Source of the DNA: Pseudopelagicola sp.
Lineage (GTDB): Bacteria > Pseudomonadota > Alphaproteobacteria > Rhodobacterales > Rhodobacteraceae
Direction: 5' to 3'
DNA: 64,000 bases
Assembly (NCBI GenBank): GCA_026195905.1
Contig: JAPHRE010000021.1
Location: 41,340 to 105,339, forward strand
Shown here: piece after piece, positions 9,404 through 19,158 of the stretch
Position numbering within the stretch: the first letter of the stretch is position 1
Layout: each line of letters begins with the position of its first letter
Position numbers and translations under genes: made by a program
The notes under the pieces: generated by a model
Told to the model about the DNA's origin: nothing
Database searches by the model: none
What the model saw: only the letters and a program-made list of their open reading frames with translations

Positions 9404-10504
9404 ATGACCTGGATCGCCATACGGGATCGCGACGACGCGATTTTTGCCCCGAGCGGGGTTGCCAATAGGCGTGACGACGGGGCGACGGCGACAGAGGATT
9501 TTGACCGCCCTATGCCGCGCGGAAGTGTGCTTCTTGAGACCCGGCTCTCGCCCTATGAGGGACCACAGCTTCTTTTGGGGCTGAAGCGCGGGTTTGATGC
9601 GGCGATGAGCCTGATGCTGCGCGCTGTGCCGGGGGGTGGCATTTCGCTTGTGCATACGCGCGGCGGCGAGATGTGCCATGCCGCCCTAACCCATGATGCC
9701 GAAGCGCGGCGCACCGATGTGTTGCGCATTACCTATAGTTGGGACATGGCGCATGGCTGGGCGCGGCTTGCGGTTGAACGCCCGGATGTCACGCATTGTT
9801 TTCAGGCCGTTGTGCGCACGCCTGTGCCTCTCACGTTGGCGGATGTGCGCGACATGATCTGTGACCCGGTGGCGACGGTGGTGGATGATGATGTGCTTTT
9901 CCTGGCAGTGTCCGACCGTATTGAACCGATTGGGCCGATGCCGGGGCTTATGGCGTCGCTGCCGGTCGAGACGGCGCAGGGCACGCGGGCGCTTGGCGAT
10001 CTGCGGCGCGGCGATCTTGTCGAAACCCTCGATGGCAGGCTGGTGCCGGTGCTTGATGTGCTGCGCCGGACGGTTCCCGCGCGTGGACTTTTTGAGCCGG
10101 TGCGCCTGCGTCATCCCTATTTCGGCCTTGCCCGTGATATCGTTGTGACGCCGGGCCAATGCATGTTGGTTGGCGGGTCGCGGGTCGAGTATCTTTTCGG
10201 GCGTGAGCATGTGCTTGTGCCTGCGGGGCATTTGGCCGGGGGCGCAGCGGGCCTGCGGGAGCGGGGCCATGAGCTTGTGACCTACACGCAGCTTCTCTTG
10301 CCCGAGGCGGATGCGATCTGTGCCGCCGGTGCCTATCTCGAAAGCCTTGATATCGGGCGTCTCCGGCGCAAAGGCGATCTCCATGCCGCGAGCCTTCTTG
10401 CGGGTCTGGGGCGCAATCGCCTGCCGGAACATGTCGCCCGACCATACCCCGTGCTCGGCGCATTCGAAGCCAGCACACTCGCCACGCAACGGAGTGCGGC
10501 CTGA
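9404..10504 (+). CDS. Hint-domain-like protein with degenerate catalytic positions
   Basis: MASLPVETAQGTRALGDLRRGDLVETLDGRLVPVLDVLRR ... TPGQCMLVGGSRVEYLFGREHVLVPAGHL aligns by eye to the Hint segments of the neighbours; Cys and His replaced. Confidence 0.75.
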   Translation: MTWIAIRDRDDAIFAPSGVANRRDDGATATEDFDRPMPRGSVLLETRLSPYEGPQLLLGLKRGFDAAMSLMLRAVPGGGISLVHTRGGEMCHAALTHDAEARRTDVLRITYSWDMAHGWARLAVERPDVTHCFQAVVRTPVPLTLADVRDMICDPVATVVDDDVLFLAVSDRIEPIGPMPGLMASLPVETAQGTRALGDLRRGDLVETLDGRLVPVLDVLRRTVPARGLFEPVRLRHPYFGLARDIVVTPGQCMLVGGSRVEYLFGREHVLVPAGHLAGGAAGLRERGHELVTYTQLLLPEADAICAAGAYLESLDIGRLRRKGDLHAASLLAGLGRNRLPEHVARPYPVLGAFEASTLATQRSAA

Positions 10505-10538
10505 GCGGCGTCGCGGAATGCGGCCAGGAGGCGGGAGG

Positions 10539-10907
10539 TTAGTGGGCGGTTGACTCGTCGGCGGGCAGGGCTTCTTCGCCGTGATAGAATTCGGTCATCT
10601 GCGCGACGACGACGGAATTTTCGTCAAGCGCGCGCTGCATCAACTCAAGCTCATCTCCGGCGATCTCGTGGCCGAGGGCTTCGCGTTCTTCCCGTGTGCC
10701 ATAGCCGGTCACGTCAAGCGGCGCGAGGTCGGCCTGTTTGAGGATCGCCACGGTCTCGCGCACGGCTTCGGCCTCGTCCACGCCACTGGCATAGATCATG
10801 AGCGCCGCGCCCGTGGCCCCCTCGGGAAGCCCGTCACCGTCTTTGCGGCCGACCTGAACAAGCAAGGTATAGACCTGTTGGCGAGATGTCTTTTTCGTGT
10901 TTTCCAT
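10539..10907 (-). CDS. Hypothetical protein, 122 aa
   Basis: Clean ORF MENTKKTSRQQVYTLLVQVGRKDGDGLPEGATGAALMIYASG..., no family recognised. Confidence 0.6.
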   Translation of the reverse strand: MENTKKTSRQQVYTLLVQVGRKDGDGLPEGATGAALMIYASGVDEAEAVRETVAILKQADLAPLDVTGYGTREEREALGHEIAGDELELMQRALDENSVVVAQMTEFYHGEEALPADESTAH

Positions 10908-11179
10908 AGCGCGGCCTTATCCCGCGCGGGCCACGGGCGTCAAGCGGCACAAAAGATGGCATGTGTCGCCTCTGGGCGTGGAAAACGTCAAATGCCACAT
11001 GTTTTCCTCATTTGAGTCCATAAATCTTCAGCATGTTTCGGTTATATCGGTGCCAAGATGTCGTCCAATTTGGGCTATCGGGGAATTGTATTATCTATTT
11101 CCCCGGCGTATGCGCCGCTTTGGTGACCTAGGTAATGATTTGCCTGTCCGCGGGCACCCTATTTTTAAGGAATGGTAAA

Positions 11180-12763
11180 ATGGTGACGGCTGCTGAGCTT
11201 CCAATTGATACAAATGCCTCTGATATGGACATGGCCGAGGCGATGTTCGGTTCGGGGATCACGATCAAATCGGCAAGCTATACCGGCGCGGACAAGGCAT
11301 CGGGTATTTATTCCAACGGCGATAGCGTGGCCGACGCGATCACACCCTCCGACACCGGCGTTATCCTCTCGACCGGCAAGGCAAGCGACATCACCCACGG
11401 CAGCGGCGACGCCAACCGGGAGTCGGATGAATCAACCAACTGGCACAACAGCGGCGATAGCGATCTGGAAGCGATCGCCAACGCCAAGACCTATGACGCC
11501 GCCATTTTCGAGGCGACTTTCGTGCCCGACGGTAGCGTTCTGACGATGCAGGTCACGTTCTCTTCGGAAGAATACCTCGAATACGTCAATACCGGGTTCA
11601 ATGACGCTGTTGGCGTTTGGGTCAACGGCGAAAAGGCCGAGCTGACGGTTGGGGATGGCGATATCACCATCAACAACATCAACAATACGTCGAACGAAAA
11701 CCTCTATATCGACAACCCGCAGAACGCCGAGGTCGCCAATACCGAGATGGACGGGTTCACCGTCACCATGACCCTCAAAGCGCCGGTCAACCCCGGCGAA
11801 GACAACGACATCAAGATCGCGATTGCCGATGGTGGCGACGGAATCTACGATTCCAACCTCCTGATTGCGGGGGACTCGGTTCAATGTGCGCTTGTTGCGG
11901 GCGATGATGACCTTACCATTGGCAAGACCGGCGAATATGACTTCGACATTCTTGCCAATGACGACAGCAGTTCAGGCGCGGCGCTCACCATCACCCATAT
12001 CAATGGCCAGGATGTCGTCGCCGGCCAGACAATCACCCTTCCCACCGGCGAGATGATTACCCTCAATGCCGATGGCACGATTACCGCAGAATCCGACGGC
12101 GACCTTGGCGAAAACGTGTTTTCCTACACGATTGAGGATACCGACGGAAATAGCGATGTCGGCTTTGTGACGCTCACCACGGCACCTTGCTTTGTGGCGG
12201 GCACCCGCATCATTACCAACCACGGCGAAGCGACGGTCGAGATGCTTGAGGTCGGCGATATGGTGCTGACCCGTGACAACGGCTTTCAACCCCTGCGCTG
12301 GGTCGGCCAGACGACGCGCATTGCTGAAGGGATTGATGCCCCGATCCGCTTTGAGGCCGGGGCGCTTGGGGCGCATGATGCGGTTGAATTTTCGCCCAAT
12401 CACCGGGTGCTTTTGTCCTCGGCGCGGGCAAGCCTTCTATTCGGAGAGGCGGAGGTTCTCGTAAAGGCCAAGGATCTCGTCAATGATCGCACGATCCGGC
12501 CGCGCGCGGATGGCAAGACGGTCACCTATGTCCACATGCTCTTTGATCGGCACGAAATCGTGCGCGGCAATGGGCTTGATAGCGAGAGCTATCACCCCGG
12601 ACAAGAAACCGTCGAGAGCTTTGATCCAGAGACCCGCGCGGAAATCCTGCGGTTGATGCCCAACGCAGATGCTATGATGGGCTATGGCTATGGCCCCGCA
12701 GCCCGTATCTCGCTTCGCAAATACGAGGCGCAGGCGCTCCTGAAGGAGATGCAAGACGTATAA
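11180..12763 (+). CDS. Choice-of-anchor-L-like protein with C-terminal Hint domain (paralog of 7782-9392)
   Basis: VTFSSEEYLEYVNTGFNDAVGVWVNGE; APCFVAGTRIITNHGEATVEMLEVGDMVLTRDNGFQPLRWVGQ; SPNHRVLL. ATG at 11180 (MVTAAELPID) preferred over 11135. Confidence 0.85.
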   Translation: MVTAAELPIDTNASDMDMAEAMFGSGITIKSASYTGADKASGIYSNGDSVADAITPSDTGVILSTGKASDITHGSGDANRESDESTNWHNSGDSDLEAIANAKTYDAAIFEATFVPDGSVLTMQVTFSSEEYLEYVNTGFNDAVGVWVNGEKAELTVGDGDITINNINNTSNENLYIDNPQNAEVANTEMDGFTVTMTLKAPVNPGEDNDIKIAIADGGDGIYDSNLLIAGDSVQCALVAGDDDLTIGKTGEYDFDILANDDSSSGAALTITHINGQDVVAGQTITLPTGEMITLNADGTITAESDGDLGENVFSYTIEDTDGNSDVGFVTLTTAPCFVAGTRIITNHGEATVEMLEVGDMVLTRDNGFQPLRWVGQTTRIAEGIDAPIRFEAGALGAHDAVEFSPNHRVLLSSARASLLFGEAEVLVKAKDLVNDRTIRPRADGKTVTYVHMLFDRHEIVRGNGLDSESYHPGQETVESFDPETRAEILRLMPNADAMMGYGYGPAARISLRKYEAQALLKEMQDV

Positions 12764-12871
12764 GGTCTGCTGCGGCGGAGTATTCGCCGCGACAAACCTT
12801 GTCTGACATGTTGACCCCCCCTGACTTGCACGGCATGGTAAAACCGCTTTGCATGAAAAGGGCATGGGGTC

Positions 12872-13969
12872 TTGCAAAAATTGATGATGTGCCTTCGCGC
12901 GCTGGCGGTGATCCTTTTGGCGTGTGCCGTGTTCCCGGATCGCGGCTTTGCACAAGACGGAATTGCGCCCGACGCTCTGGTATTTGCCACGGTGGACCGC
13001 CCGCCGTTTTCCAAACTTGAGGATGGCGAACCAAGCGGCTTTAGTATCGACCTGATGCAGGCCATTGCCCTGCGGCTTGATCGGCCCCTGGTCTTTGCGC
13101 CGCAGCCACAGTTTGCCGACATGCTCAACGCGGTGCGCGATGAGGCCGTTGATGGGGCGATTGCCAATATCTCGATCACGGCCGCGCGCGAATCCGAGAT
13201 GGATTTTAGCCTGCCGATCTTTGAAAGCGGGCTTCAGATCCTGCTCCCGAAGGAGGATAGCACGCTCAAACGGTTGGTTGGGGTGCTCAATGGCGACATC
13301 CTGACGCTTGGCCTGCTGGCGCTGGGCCTTTTGTTCGCGGGCGGCATGGTGATGTGGGTCTTTGAGCGCGGGCGGCAGCCCTATTTCGACCGCCCGCTTG
13401 GCGATGCTATGTTCCCGTCCTTTTGGTGGGCGCTCAATCTCGTGGTCAATGGCGGCTTTGAGGAACGGATGCCGATGTCCCGCTTTGGTCGGGTCTTTGC
13501 CGTGCTGCTTGTGATTTCAAGCCTGTTCATTGTGTCGGTGTTCGTCGCAACGATCACCGCCGCAGTGACCGTGGACGCGATTCAGGAAAGTGTCGATTCG
13601 ATCAACGATCTCGACAGTCGTCAGGTGGTGACGGTGTCCGGCTCTACCAGTGCGGATTTCCTCGCCAAGCGCGATATTAGCTTTGTCGGGTATGATAGCC
13701 CCGACCAGATGCTCGCCGCCTTTGCCAGCGGTCGGTCGGATGCCGTTGTCTTTGATGGTCCGATCCTCGCCTATTACGTGTTGGAAGATGCCGCCGGGAA
13801 TTCGCGGCTCATCGACAAGGTCTATCGGCCCGAAAGCTATGGCATTGCCCTGCCGGAGGGCAGTCCGCTGCGCGAGGAAATCAACCGCGCGCTTCTCGCG
13901 TTGCGTGAAGATGGAAGCTATGGCGCACTGGTCAAAAAGTGGTTCGGCCAAGGGTTTCGCACACAATAG
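12872..13969 (+). CDS. Ionotropic-glutamate-receptor-like protein: periplasmic solute-binding domain interrupted by an ion-channel-like TM-pore-TM module
   Basis: Signal peptide; ligand-binding lobe FATVDRPPFSKLEDGEPSGFSIDLM; TM; PSFWWALNLVVNGGFEERMPMSRFGRVFAVLLVISSLFIVSVFVATITAAVT; second lobe ...YGALVKKWFGQGF. Start may be ATG at 12884. Confidence 0.8.
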   Translation: MQKLMMCLRALAVILLACAVFPDRGFAQDGIAPDALVFATVDRPPFSKLEDGEPSGFSIDLMQAIALRLDRPLVFAPQPQFADMLNAVRDEAVDGAIANISITAARESEMDFSLPIFESGLQILLPKEDSTLKRLVGVLNGDILTLGLLALGLLFAGGMVMWVFERGRQPYFDRPLGDAMFPSFWWALNLVVNGGFEERMPMSRFGRVFAVLLVISSLFIVSVFVATITAAVTVDAIQESVDSINDLDSRQVVTVSGSTSADFLAKRDISFVGYDSPDQMLAAFASGRSDAVVFDGPILAYYVLEDAAGNSRLIDKVYRPESYGIALPEGSPLREEINRALLALREDGSYGALVKKWFGQGFRTQ

Positions 13970-13980
13970 CGCGGCGCACG

Positions 13981-14013
13981 AAAAAAGCGCCGACCCTTTG
14001 GCCCGGCGCTTTG
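13981..14013 (-). terminator. Rho-independent terminator downstream of dapD
   Basis: On the minus strand: AGCGCCG...CGGCGCT stem followed by a T6 run. Confidence 0.75.
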
Positions 14014-14038
14014 AGGTGTTTCTGGAAAACGCTGCGCT

Positions 14039-14866
14039 TTAGTCGCGCAATAGCTCGTTGATCGAGGTCTTGGAACGGGTCTGGGCGTCGACGCGTTTGA
14101 CGATCACGGCACAATAGAGGTTGATTCCGTTTTTCGAGGGCATGGACCCCGCCACGACGACCGAACCCGAGGGCACTTCGCCATACATGATTTCGCCGGT
14201 TTCACGGTCAACGATCTTGGTCGACTGGCCGATGAAGACGCCCATGCCAAGGACCGATCCCTCGCGCACGATACAGCCCTCAACAACCTCCGAACGCGCG
14301 CCGATAAAGCAGTTGTCCTCGATGATCGTCGGCCCGGCCTGCATCGGCTCCAACACGCCGCCAATGCCAACGCCGCCCGACAGGTGCACGTTCTTGCCGA
14401 TCTGCGCACAAGAGCCGACGGTCGCCCATGTGTCGACCATAGTGCCTTCATCGACATAGGCTCCGAGGTTTACAAAAGACGGCATCAAAACAACGCCCGG
14501 CGCAACATAGGCCGATTTGCGCACGATACAGTTCGGCACGGCGCGAAACCCCGCGTCTTTCCATTCCGCGTCGCCCCAGCCTTTGAATTTGCTATCAACC
14601 TTGTCCCACCAATGACCGCCCTGCGGGCCGCCATCTTGCTGTTCCATATCCTTGAGACGGAACCCAAGGAGAACGGCCTTCTTGGCCCATTGATTGACGT
14701 GCCAATCGCCGCTCGCCTGTTTTTCCGCCACGCGCAGCTTGCCCGAATCGAGCGCATTCAGCGTCTCCTCGATGGCTTCGCGTGTTTCGCCGCCGGTCGA
14801 GGGGGTGATGGTATCGCGCGCGTCCCACGCGGCTTCGATGGCTTGTTCGAGCTGGGCATTCGACAT
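14039..14866 (-). CDS. dapD: 2,3,4,5-tetrahydropyridine-2,6-dicarboxylate N-succinyltransferase
   Basis: Left-handed beta-helix hexapeptide repeats; [57 protein letters not shown]. Confidence 0.96.
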   Translation of the reverse strand: MSNAQLEQAIEAAWDARDTITPSTGGETREAIEETLNALDSGKLRVAEKQASGDWHVNQWAKKAVLLGFRLKDMEQQDGGPQGGHWWDKVDSKFKGWGDAEWKDAGFRAVPNCIVRKSAYVAPGVVLMPSFVNLGAYVDEGTMVDTWATVGSCAQIGKNVHLSGGVGIGGVLEPMQAGPTIIEDNCFIGARSEVVEGCIVREGSVLGMGVFIGQSTKIVDRETGEIMYGEVPSGSVVVAGSMPSKNGINLYCAVIVKRVDAQTRSKTSINELLRD

Positions 14867-15057
14867 GTTGTTTCGCTCCAATGTTAAGGTTTGGGGACTT
14901 CATAGCCGCAAGCGGGCGCGGCGTCACCCTGCCAAAACGACCAATCCGCGCGCAATAGCCGCCGCATCCTTGTCACGGGCTTGTCACCGGCCTGTCACTG
15001 GCGTCGAAGGTCCGGACGCGGTAGGGCTGAGACAAACGTGCAAGTAAGGATTTTACC

Positions 15058-15900
15058 ATGTCCAAGGACCGCAAACATCCCCTGTCGAATGCCCATATCG
15101 ACCGCAGCCGCGCCAGCCAAGTGCCCGAAACGTCGCAATCGCGCGCGCCATCCTATCGGCTGGCCTATGACGATTTTGATTTTATGTGCCGCGAAGAACT
15201 ACGTCCTGTCCGACTTCAGCTTGAGTTGATGAAACCGGACCTGTTGATGCAGGAATATGGGGTCGAGTCGACCATCGTCCTCTTCGGCGGCGCGCGTATT
15301 CCCGACCCTGCCAAGAAACACGAGGCCCGGACGGAAACCCTCGCGGAGCTTTCGAAATATTACGATGAAGCACGGGAATTTGCGCGCCAGATGACCCTGC
15401 GCTGTAACGGCAATGGCACGCGCGAGCATGTGATCGTGACGGGCGGCGGCCCCGGCGTCATGGAGGCGGGCAACCGCGGTGCTGCGGATGCGGGCGGCGT
15501 GTCCATCGGGCTGAATATCGTGCTGCCGCATGAACAGGCGCCCAACCCCTACGTGACGCCTGACCTCTGCTTTAACTTCCACTATTTCGCCATCCGCAAG
15601 ATGCATTTCCTCATGCGGGCCGAGGCGTTGGCGATCTTCCCCGGTGGTTTCGGAACGATGGATGAACTCTTCGAAAGCCTCACCTTGATTCAAACCGGCC
15701 GCATGAAACAGGTGCCAATCCTGCTCTTCGGGCGCGAGTTCTGGAAAAAGATCATCAACTTCAACGCCCTCGCCGAAGCGGGCACCATCAGCCCCGAAGA
15801 CCTCGACCTGTTCCGCTACGTTGATACAGCGGAGGAAGCGGTCGATATCATCCTAAACTGGGGCGAGGCCAAACGGCGCGGTGATATTCCAGGACGTTAA
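15058..15900 (+). CDS. LOG/TIGR00730 family Rossmann-fold protein
   Basis: VIVTGGGPGVMEAGNRGAADAGG ... EALAIFPGGFGTMDELFESLTLIQTGR. Confidence 0.92.
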   Translation: MSKDRKHPLSNAHIDRSRASQVPETSQSRAPSYRLAYDDFDFMCREELRPVRLQLELMKPDLLMQEYGVESTIVLFGGARIPDPAKKHEARTETLAELSKYYDEAREFARQMTLRCNGNGTREHVIVTGGGPGVMEAGNRGAADAGGVSIGLNIVLPHEQAPNPYVTPDLCFNFHYFAIRKMHFLMRAEALAIFPGGFGTMDELFESLTLIQTGRMKQVPILLFGREFWKKIINFNALAEAGTISPEDLDLFRYVDTAEEAVDIILNWGEAKRRGDIPGR

Positions 15901-16106
15901 TGAATATGCGCAGGGAGCACGCCAAGCTCAATGCCCTGCGGCAGCTTGGTCACGACCTGCGCGCCTTTGACGTCCTTGATCGCATAGCCATAGCCTGCAA
16001 GGCGGAACTTCCATTCGCGCGGCGAAAGCGCCTTGGCGCGCTCGCGGGTAATCAGGTCAAGAATGGGCGTTTCGATCATTGCGCTGCCGATATCTGCTCG
16101 TGCCAT
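15897..16106 (-). CDS. Small hypothetical protein, 69 aa
   Basis: MARADIGSAMIETPILDLITRERAKALSPREWKFRLAGYGYAIKDVKG...; compact ORF directly convergent with the upstream gene. Confidence 0.55.
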   Translation of the reverse strand: MARADIGSAMIETPILDLITRERAKALSPREWKFRLAGYGYAIKDVKGAQVVTKLPQGIELGVLPAHIH

Positions 16107-16316
16107 TTTGTATCCTCCTCGGGATTTTATTGTTCACGATATCGAAACTGATTGTTCAACAGGGCGGAATTTCACCGGAAATAAGGAAAGTTTGAGGCAG
16201 GGCAACGGATCGTTAACCCTGCCGCGTTCCAATGCCCCGGCGGCACAGGCTGAGGAGCCGATGACCGCCCAAGAAGAAGCCGTCCTGAGTCCTATCAAGG
16301 AGTCAGGGCGCATTTG

Positions 16317-16405
16317 TTTCTTTTTGGCGAAAATACCTCGGAGCGCGAGGCAGCGCCTCGCACCCGTGCGCCCGATAGGGCGCGCAAACCCTGCGCGCCG
16401 CAGGC
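16317..16405. repeat. Intergenic element downstream of rlmN: GAGGTATTTTCGCCAAAA core plus two GC hairpins
   Basis: TTTCTTTTTGGCGAAAATACCTCGG (reverse of the GAGTATTT-type repeat), then GCGAGGC-AGC-GCCTCGC and GGCGCGC-AAACCCT-GCGCGCC. Confidence 0.6.
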
Positions 16406-16408
16406 GCC

Positions 16409-17602
16409 CTACTTAAGACCGGCTTCGGCTTCGATCTGTTTGCGCGATTTGCGGGCGCGTTCGGTGGCGGATTTAAGCTGGCCACAGGCGGCCATAATAT
16501 CATCGCCGCGCGTCTTGCGGATCGGCGACGCATAGCCCGCTTCATAGACGATATTGGCAAAGGCGCGGATGCGGTTGTTCGAGGACCGTTTATAGGGCGA
16601 TCCGGGCCATTCGTTGAATGGAATAAGGTTGATCTTGGCCGGAATCTTGTGGCGCTTGATATGCTCGATCAGGCGATGCGCGTCGGCGTCGGTGTCGTTC
16701 ACCCCGTCAAGCATCACATATTCAAACGTGATCCGTTCTGAATTCGACACTTTGGGATAGGTCGCCAGCGCCTCAAGAAGCGTTTCGATATTCCAACGCT
16801 TGTTGATGGGCACAAGCGTATCGCGCACGTCATCTGTCGTCGCGTGAAAGGAAATCGCCAGAAGACAGCCGATCTCTTGCGCTGTGCGGGCAATTTCCGG
16901 CACCACGCCGGAGGTCGAGAGGGTAATCCGGCGGCGCGATAGGGAAATACCCTCGGGGTCCATAGCGACCTTCATCGCATCGCGCACGTTCTCGAAATTA
17001 TAGAGCGGCTCGCCCATGCCCATAAGCACGATATTGGACAAAAGCCGGGTTTCATCTTTGCGTGTGCCGCGCTCGGGCCATTCGTCAAGATCGTCACGCG
17101 CCATCATGATCTGGCCGACGATCTCGCCCGCAGTGAGGTTGCGGACCAATTTTTGCGTGCCGGTATGACAGAATGAACAGGTCAGCGTGCACCCCACCTG
17201 CGAAGAGATACAGAGCGTGCCGCGATCCTCTTCGGGGATATAGACGACCTCAACCTCATGGCCGCCCGCAATACGGACAAGGTATTTGCGCGTGCCATCG
17301 GTCGAGACCTGTTTGCTGACGACTTCCGGGATCTCAATGACGAATGTCTCGTCGAGCATGGCGCGATAGGGTTTGGCGAGGTTGGTCATCTCGGCAAAAT
17401 CGCGCACCCCCCATTGATAGATCCATTGCCAGATTTGCCCGGTGCGCATCTTGGCCTGTTTCTCGGGCGTGCCCGCTTCGATCAGGGCATCGCGCATCTG
17501 GTCGCGGGTGAGGCCGACAAGGTTCATCTTGTCGCTTTCCGGCAATTTGCGCGGAATGGTCATTACGTCCTGCGTGACGGGGGCGCGGGTGGTCATGGGC
17601 AT
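16409..17602 (-). CDS. rlmN: 23S rRNA (adenine(2503)-C(2))-methyltransferase RlmN
   Basis: Radical SAM CSFCHTG motif, [35 protein letters not shown]. Confidence 0.97.
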   Translation of the reverse strand: MPMTTRAPVTQDVMTIPRKLPESDKMNLVGLTRDQMRDALIEAGTPEKQAKMRTGQIWQWIYQWGVRDFAEMTNLAKPYRAMLDETFVIEIPEVVSKQVSTDGTRKYLVRIAGGHEVEVVYIPEEDRGTLCISSQVGCTLTCSFCHTGTQKLVRNLTAGEIVGQIMMARDDLDEWPERGTRKDETRLLSNIVLMGMGEPLYNFENVRDAMKVAMDPEGISLSRRRITLSTSGVVPEIARTAQEIGCLLAISFHATTDDVRDTLVPINKRWNIETLLEALATYPKVSNSERITFEYVMLDGVNDTDADAHRLIEHIKRHKIPAKINLIPFNEWPGSPYKRSSNNRIRAFANIVYEAGYASPIRKTRGDDIMAACGQLKSATERARKSRKQIEAEAGLK

Positions 17603-17692
17603 ACTCGGACTTCAGGAAATCAGGCGCGGTGCATACACCATTAACAGGCAATTGCAAAGATTCCTAATGCGGGTCGCGGATCACGATGTGGC

Positions 17693-18340
17693 TCAGGCGT
17701 GGTTTTGCCGGGTGAGCGCCGCGCTTGCTTCGGTCTCGCTGAGGCTGCGCCGTGTCGGGGCGCCGCGCCCTGCAAGGCGTTCGAGATCGGGAAAGAGCGA
17801 AAACATCGCATCGCGCGCCGTGCAGGTCAGGCCGGAAAGCGCCGCCTCGGGGCGGCGGCTTTCGATCTGAAGCCCGTCTGCGATGATGATTTCGGGCTGA
17901 TCGAACAGAAGAAGTATATAGGTCGGATCGGTAAGGTAGGTGGCCGTGGAAACCCCGCCCCAGCCCGCCAGTGCTGCCGCCGGGATCAACACTTCGTTGC
18001 TGGCAAAGAGATCGCGAAACGCCGCCCCCTTGAGCCAGACCCGTTGATCGGGGGCGACATAGAGGTCGCGAAAAGGCAGGTTGCGACCAAGCGCGTGGCG
18101 CGGGATCAAGACGGGCGCATTTTCCGGGGTGCGACGGGTGTTGACGGTGATCTGTCCGCTCCAGCGCAGAGGCACGAGGCCACGATCGCGCGAGACAACC
18201 TTGTCGCCGGGCCGTAGGGCTTCGGCGGCGATTTCGCCACGTTGTGTTGCGATGAGGCTACCGCTCAGAACCGCCTGAAGCCCCGTCAAAGAGACGGAGT
18301 CCGAGTCCTGTTCGGCGGCCAATAGAGCCGGGTTCTGCAC
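17693..18340 (-). CDS. Hint-domain-like protein with degenerate catalytic positions
   Basis: VLSGSLIATQRGEIAAEALRPGDKVVSRDRGLVPLRWSGQITV ... VAPDQRVWLKGAAFRDLFASNEVLIPAAAL. Confidence 0.8.
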   Translation of the reverse strand: MQNPALLAAEQDSDSVSLTGLQAVLSGSLIATQRGEIAAEALRPGDKVVSRDRGLVPLRWSGQITVNTRRTPENAPVLIPRHALGRNLPFRDLYVAPDQRVWLKGAAFRDLFASNEVLIPAAALAGWGGVSTATYLTDPTYILLLFDQPEIIIADGLQIESRRPEAALSGLTCTARDAMFSLFPDLERLAGRGAPTRRSLSETEASAALTRQNHA

Positions 18341-18450
18341 TGCTCTGCCTCCCGTTGGCGGTTTGCCCGGCCTTATTGGCCGATGTCCCCCGCGGTGGCA
18401 TGTTAGGTGCGCGCCCGTTTGTCCGGGCGTCGCGATTTTATCTTAGCGCC

Positions 18451-18990
18451 TCATTGGCACCGTTTCTCGGCGTCTTCGACCGAGGCCGTAAACCCAAGAA
18501 GCGAGAACGTATCGACGGTTTTTGTCCCGCGCGAGGATCGCGCGCTCAGAACCGCCTTGGTGCCGCGCTTCATTGCGGTGACAATCTTGCTGTCTTCGGC
18601 GGCGGATGCAGGCCAGGCCCATTCCCCTTCGGTAAAGAGCTCATAGCTGGTTCCGTCGATATCAAGACCCACGGTCGAGCCCTTGGCGAAAGGGTAGCCG
18701 CCGGTAAACCCGACCTGCCCTGCGACATTGTCGCCCGGACGGAACACAACCATAAGCAGGATGGACGAGCGGCGCACGGCGACGACGCGGCCATCCTTGG
18801 TGTTGACGGTTTCCTTGGCGGTCGACACGGCCCAACATTCTTTGGGGTCGCTTTCGGTAAAAACGCTCCAGTCGGTCACGGCGTTTACCTGATTTTCGCT
18901 GCTTTGTTGCGCCGAGGCGATGCCTGCGGATAGCACAAACGCCGCCGCGATACCGGCCTTCGTGCACGCCTTCACGATACGTGATCCCAT
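18451..18990 (-). CDS. Invasion-associated locus B (IalB) family protein
   Basis: Signal peptide; TDWSVFTESDPKECWAVSTAKE ... FRPGDNVAGQVGFTGGYPFAKGSTVGLDIDG. Confidence 0.85.
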   Translation of the reverse strand: MGSRIVKACTKAGIAAAFVLSAGIASAQQSSENQVNAVTDWSVFTESDPKECWAVSTAKETVNTKDGRVVAVRRSSILLMVVFRPGDNVAGQVGFTGGYPFAKGSTVGLDIDGTSYELFTEGEWAWPASAAEDSKIVTAMKRGTKAVLSARSSRGTKTVDTFSLLGFTASVEDAEKRCQ

Positions 18991-19158
18991 AATTCACAGC
19001 CTCCAAGCTGTTCTTTGCCTCGTTGCGTCCCACGGTCCGAATTTGTTTTCGGTATTTGCTGCGGGATATTTTCTTCTCGATCAAGTCACATTAGCCTGAT
19101 TTGGTCGGTAGGGAAAAGACCTGTCGGCACAATTTTGCCTGAAACAGAGGGGTCCATC

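Noticed and set aside
16345-16361. GCGAGGC-AGC-GCCTCGC as a standalone regulatory RNA
   Set aside because: Most simply a 3'-flank hairpin/repeat downstream of rlmN; no independent promoter or gene context.
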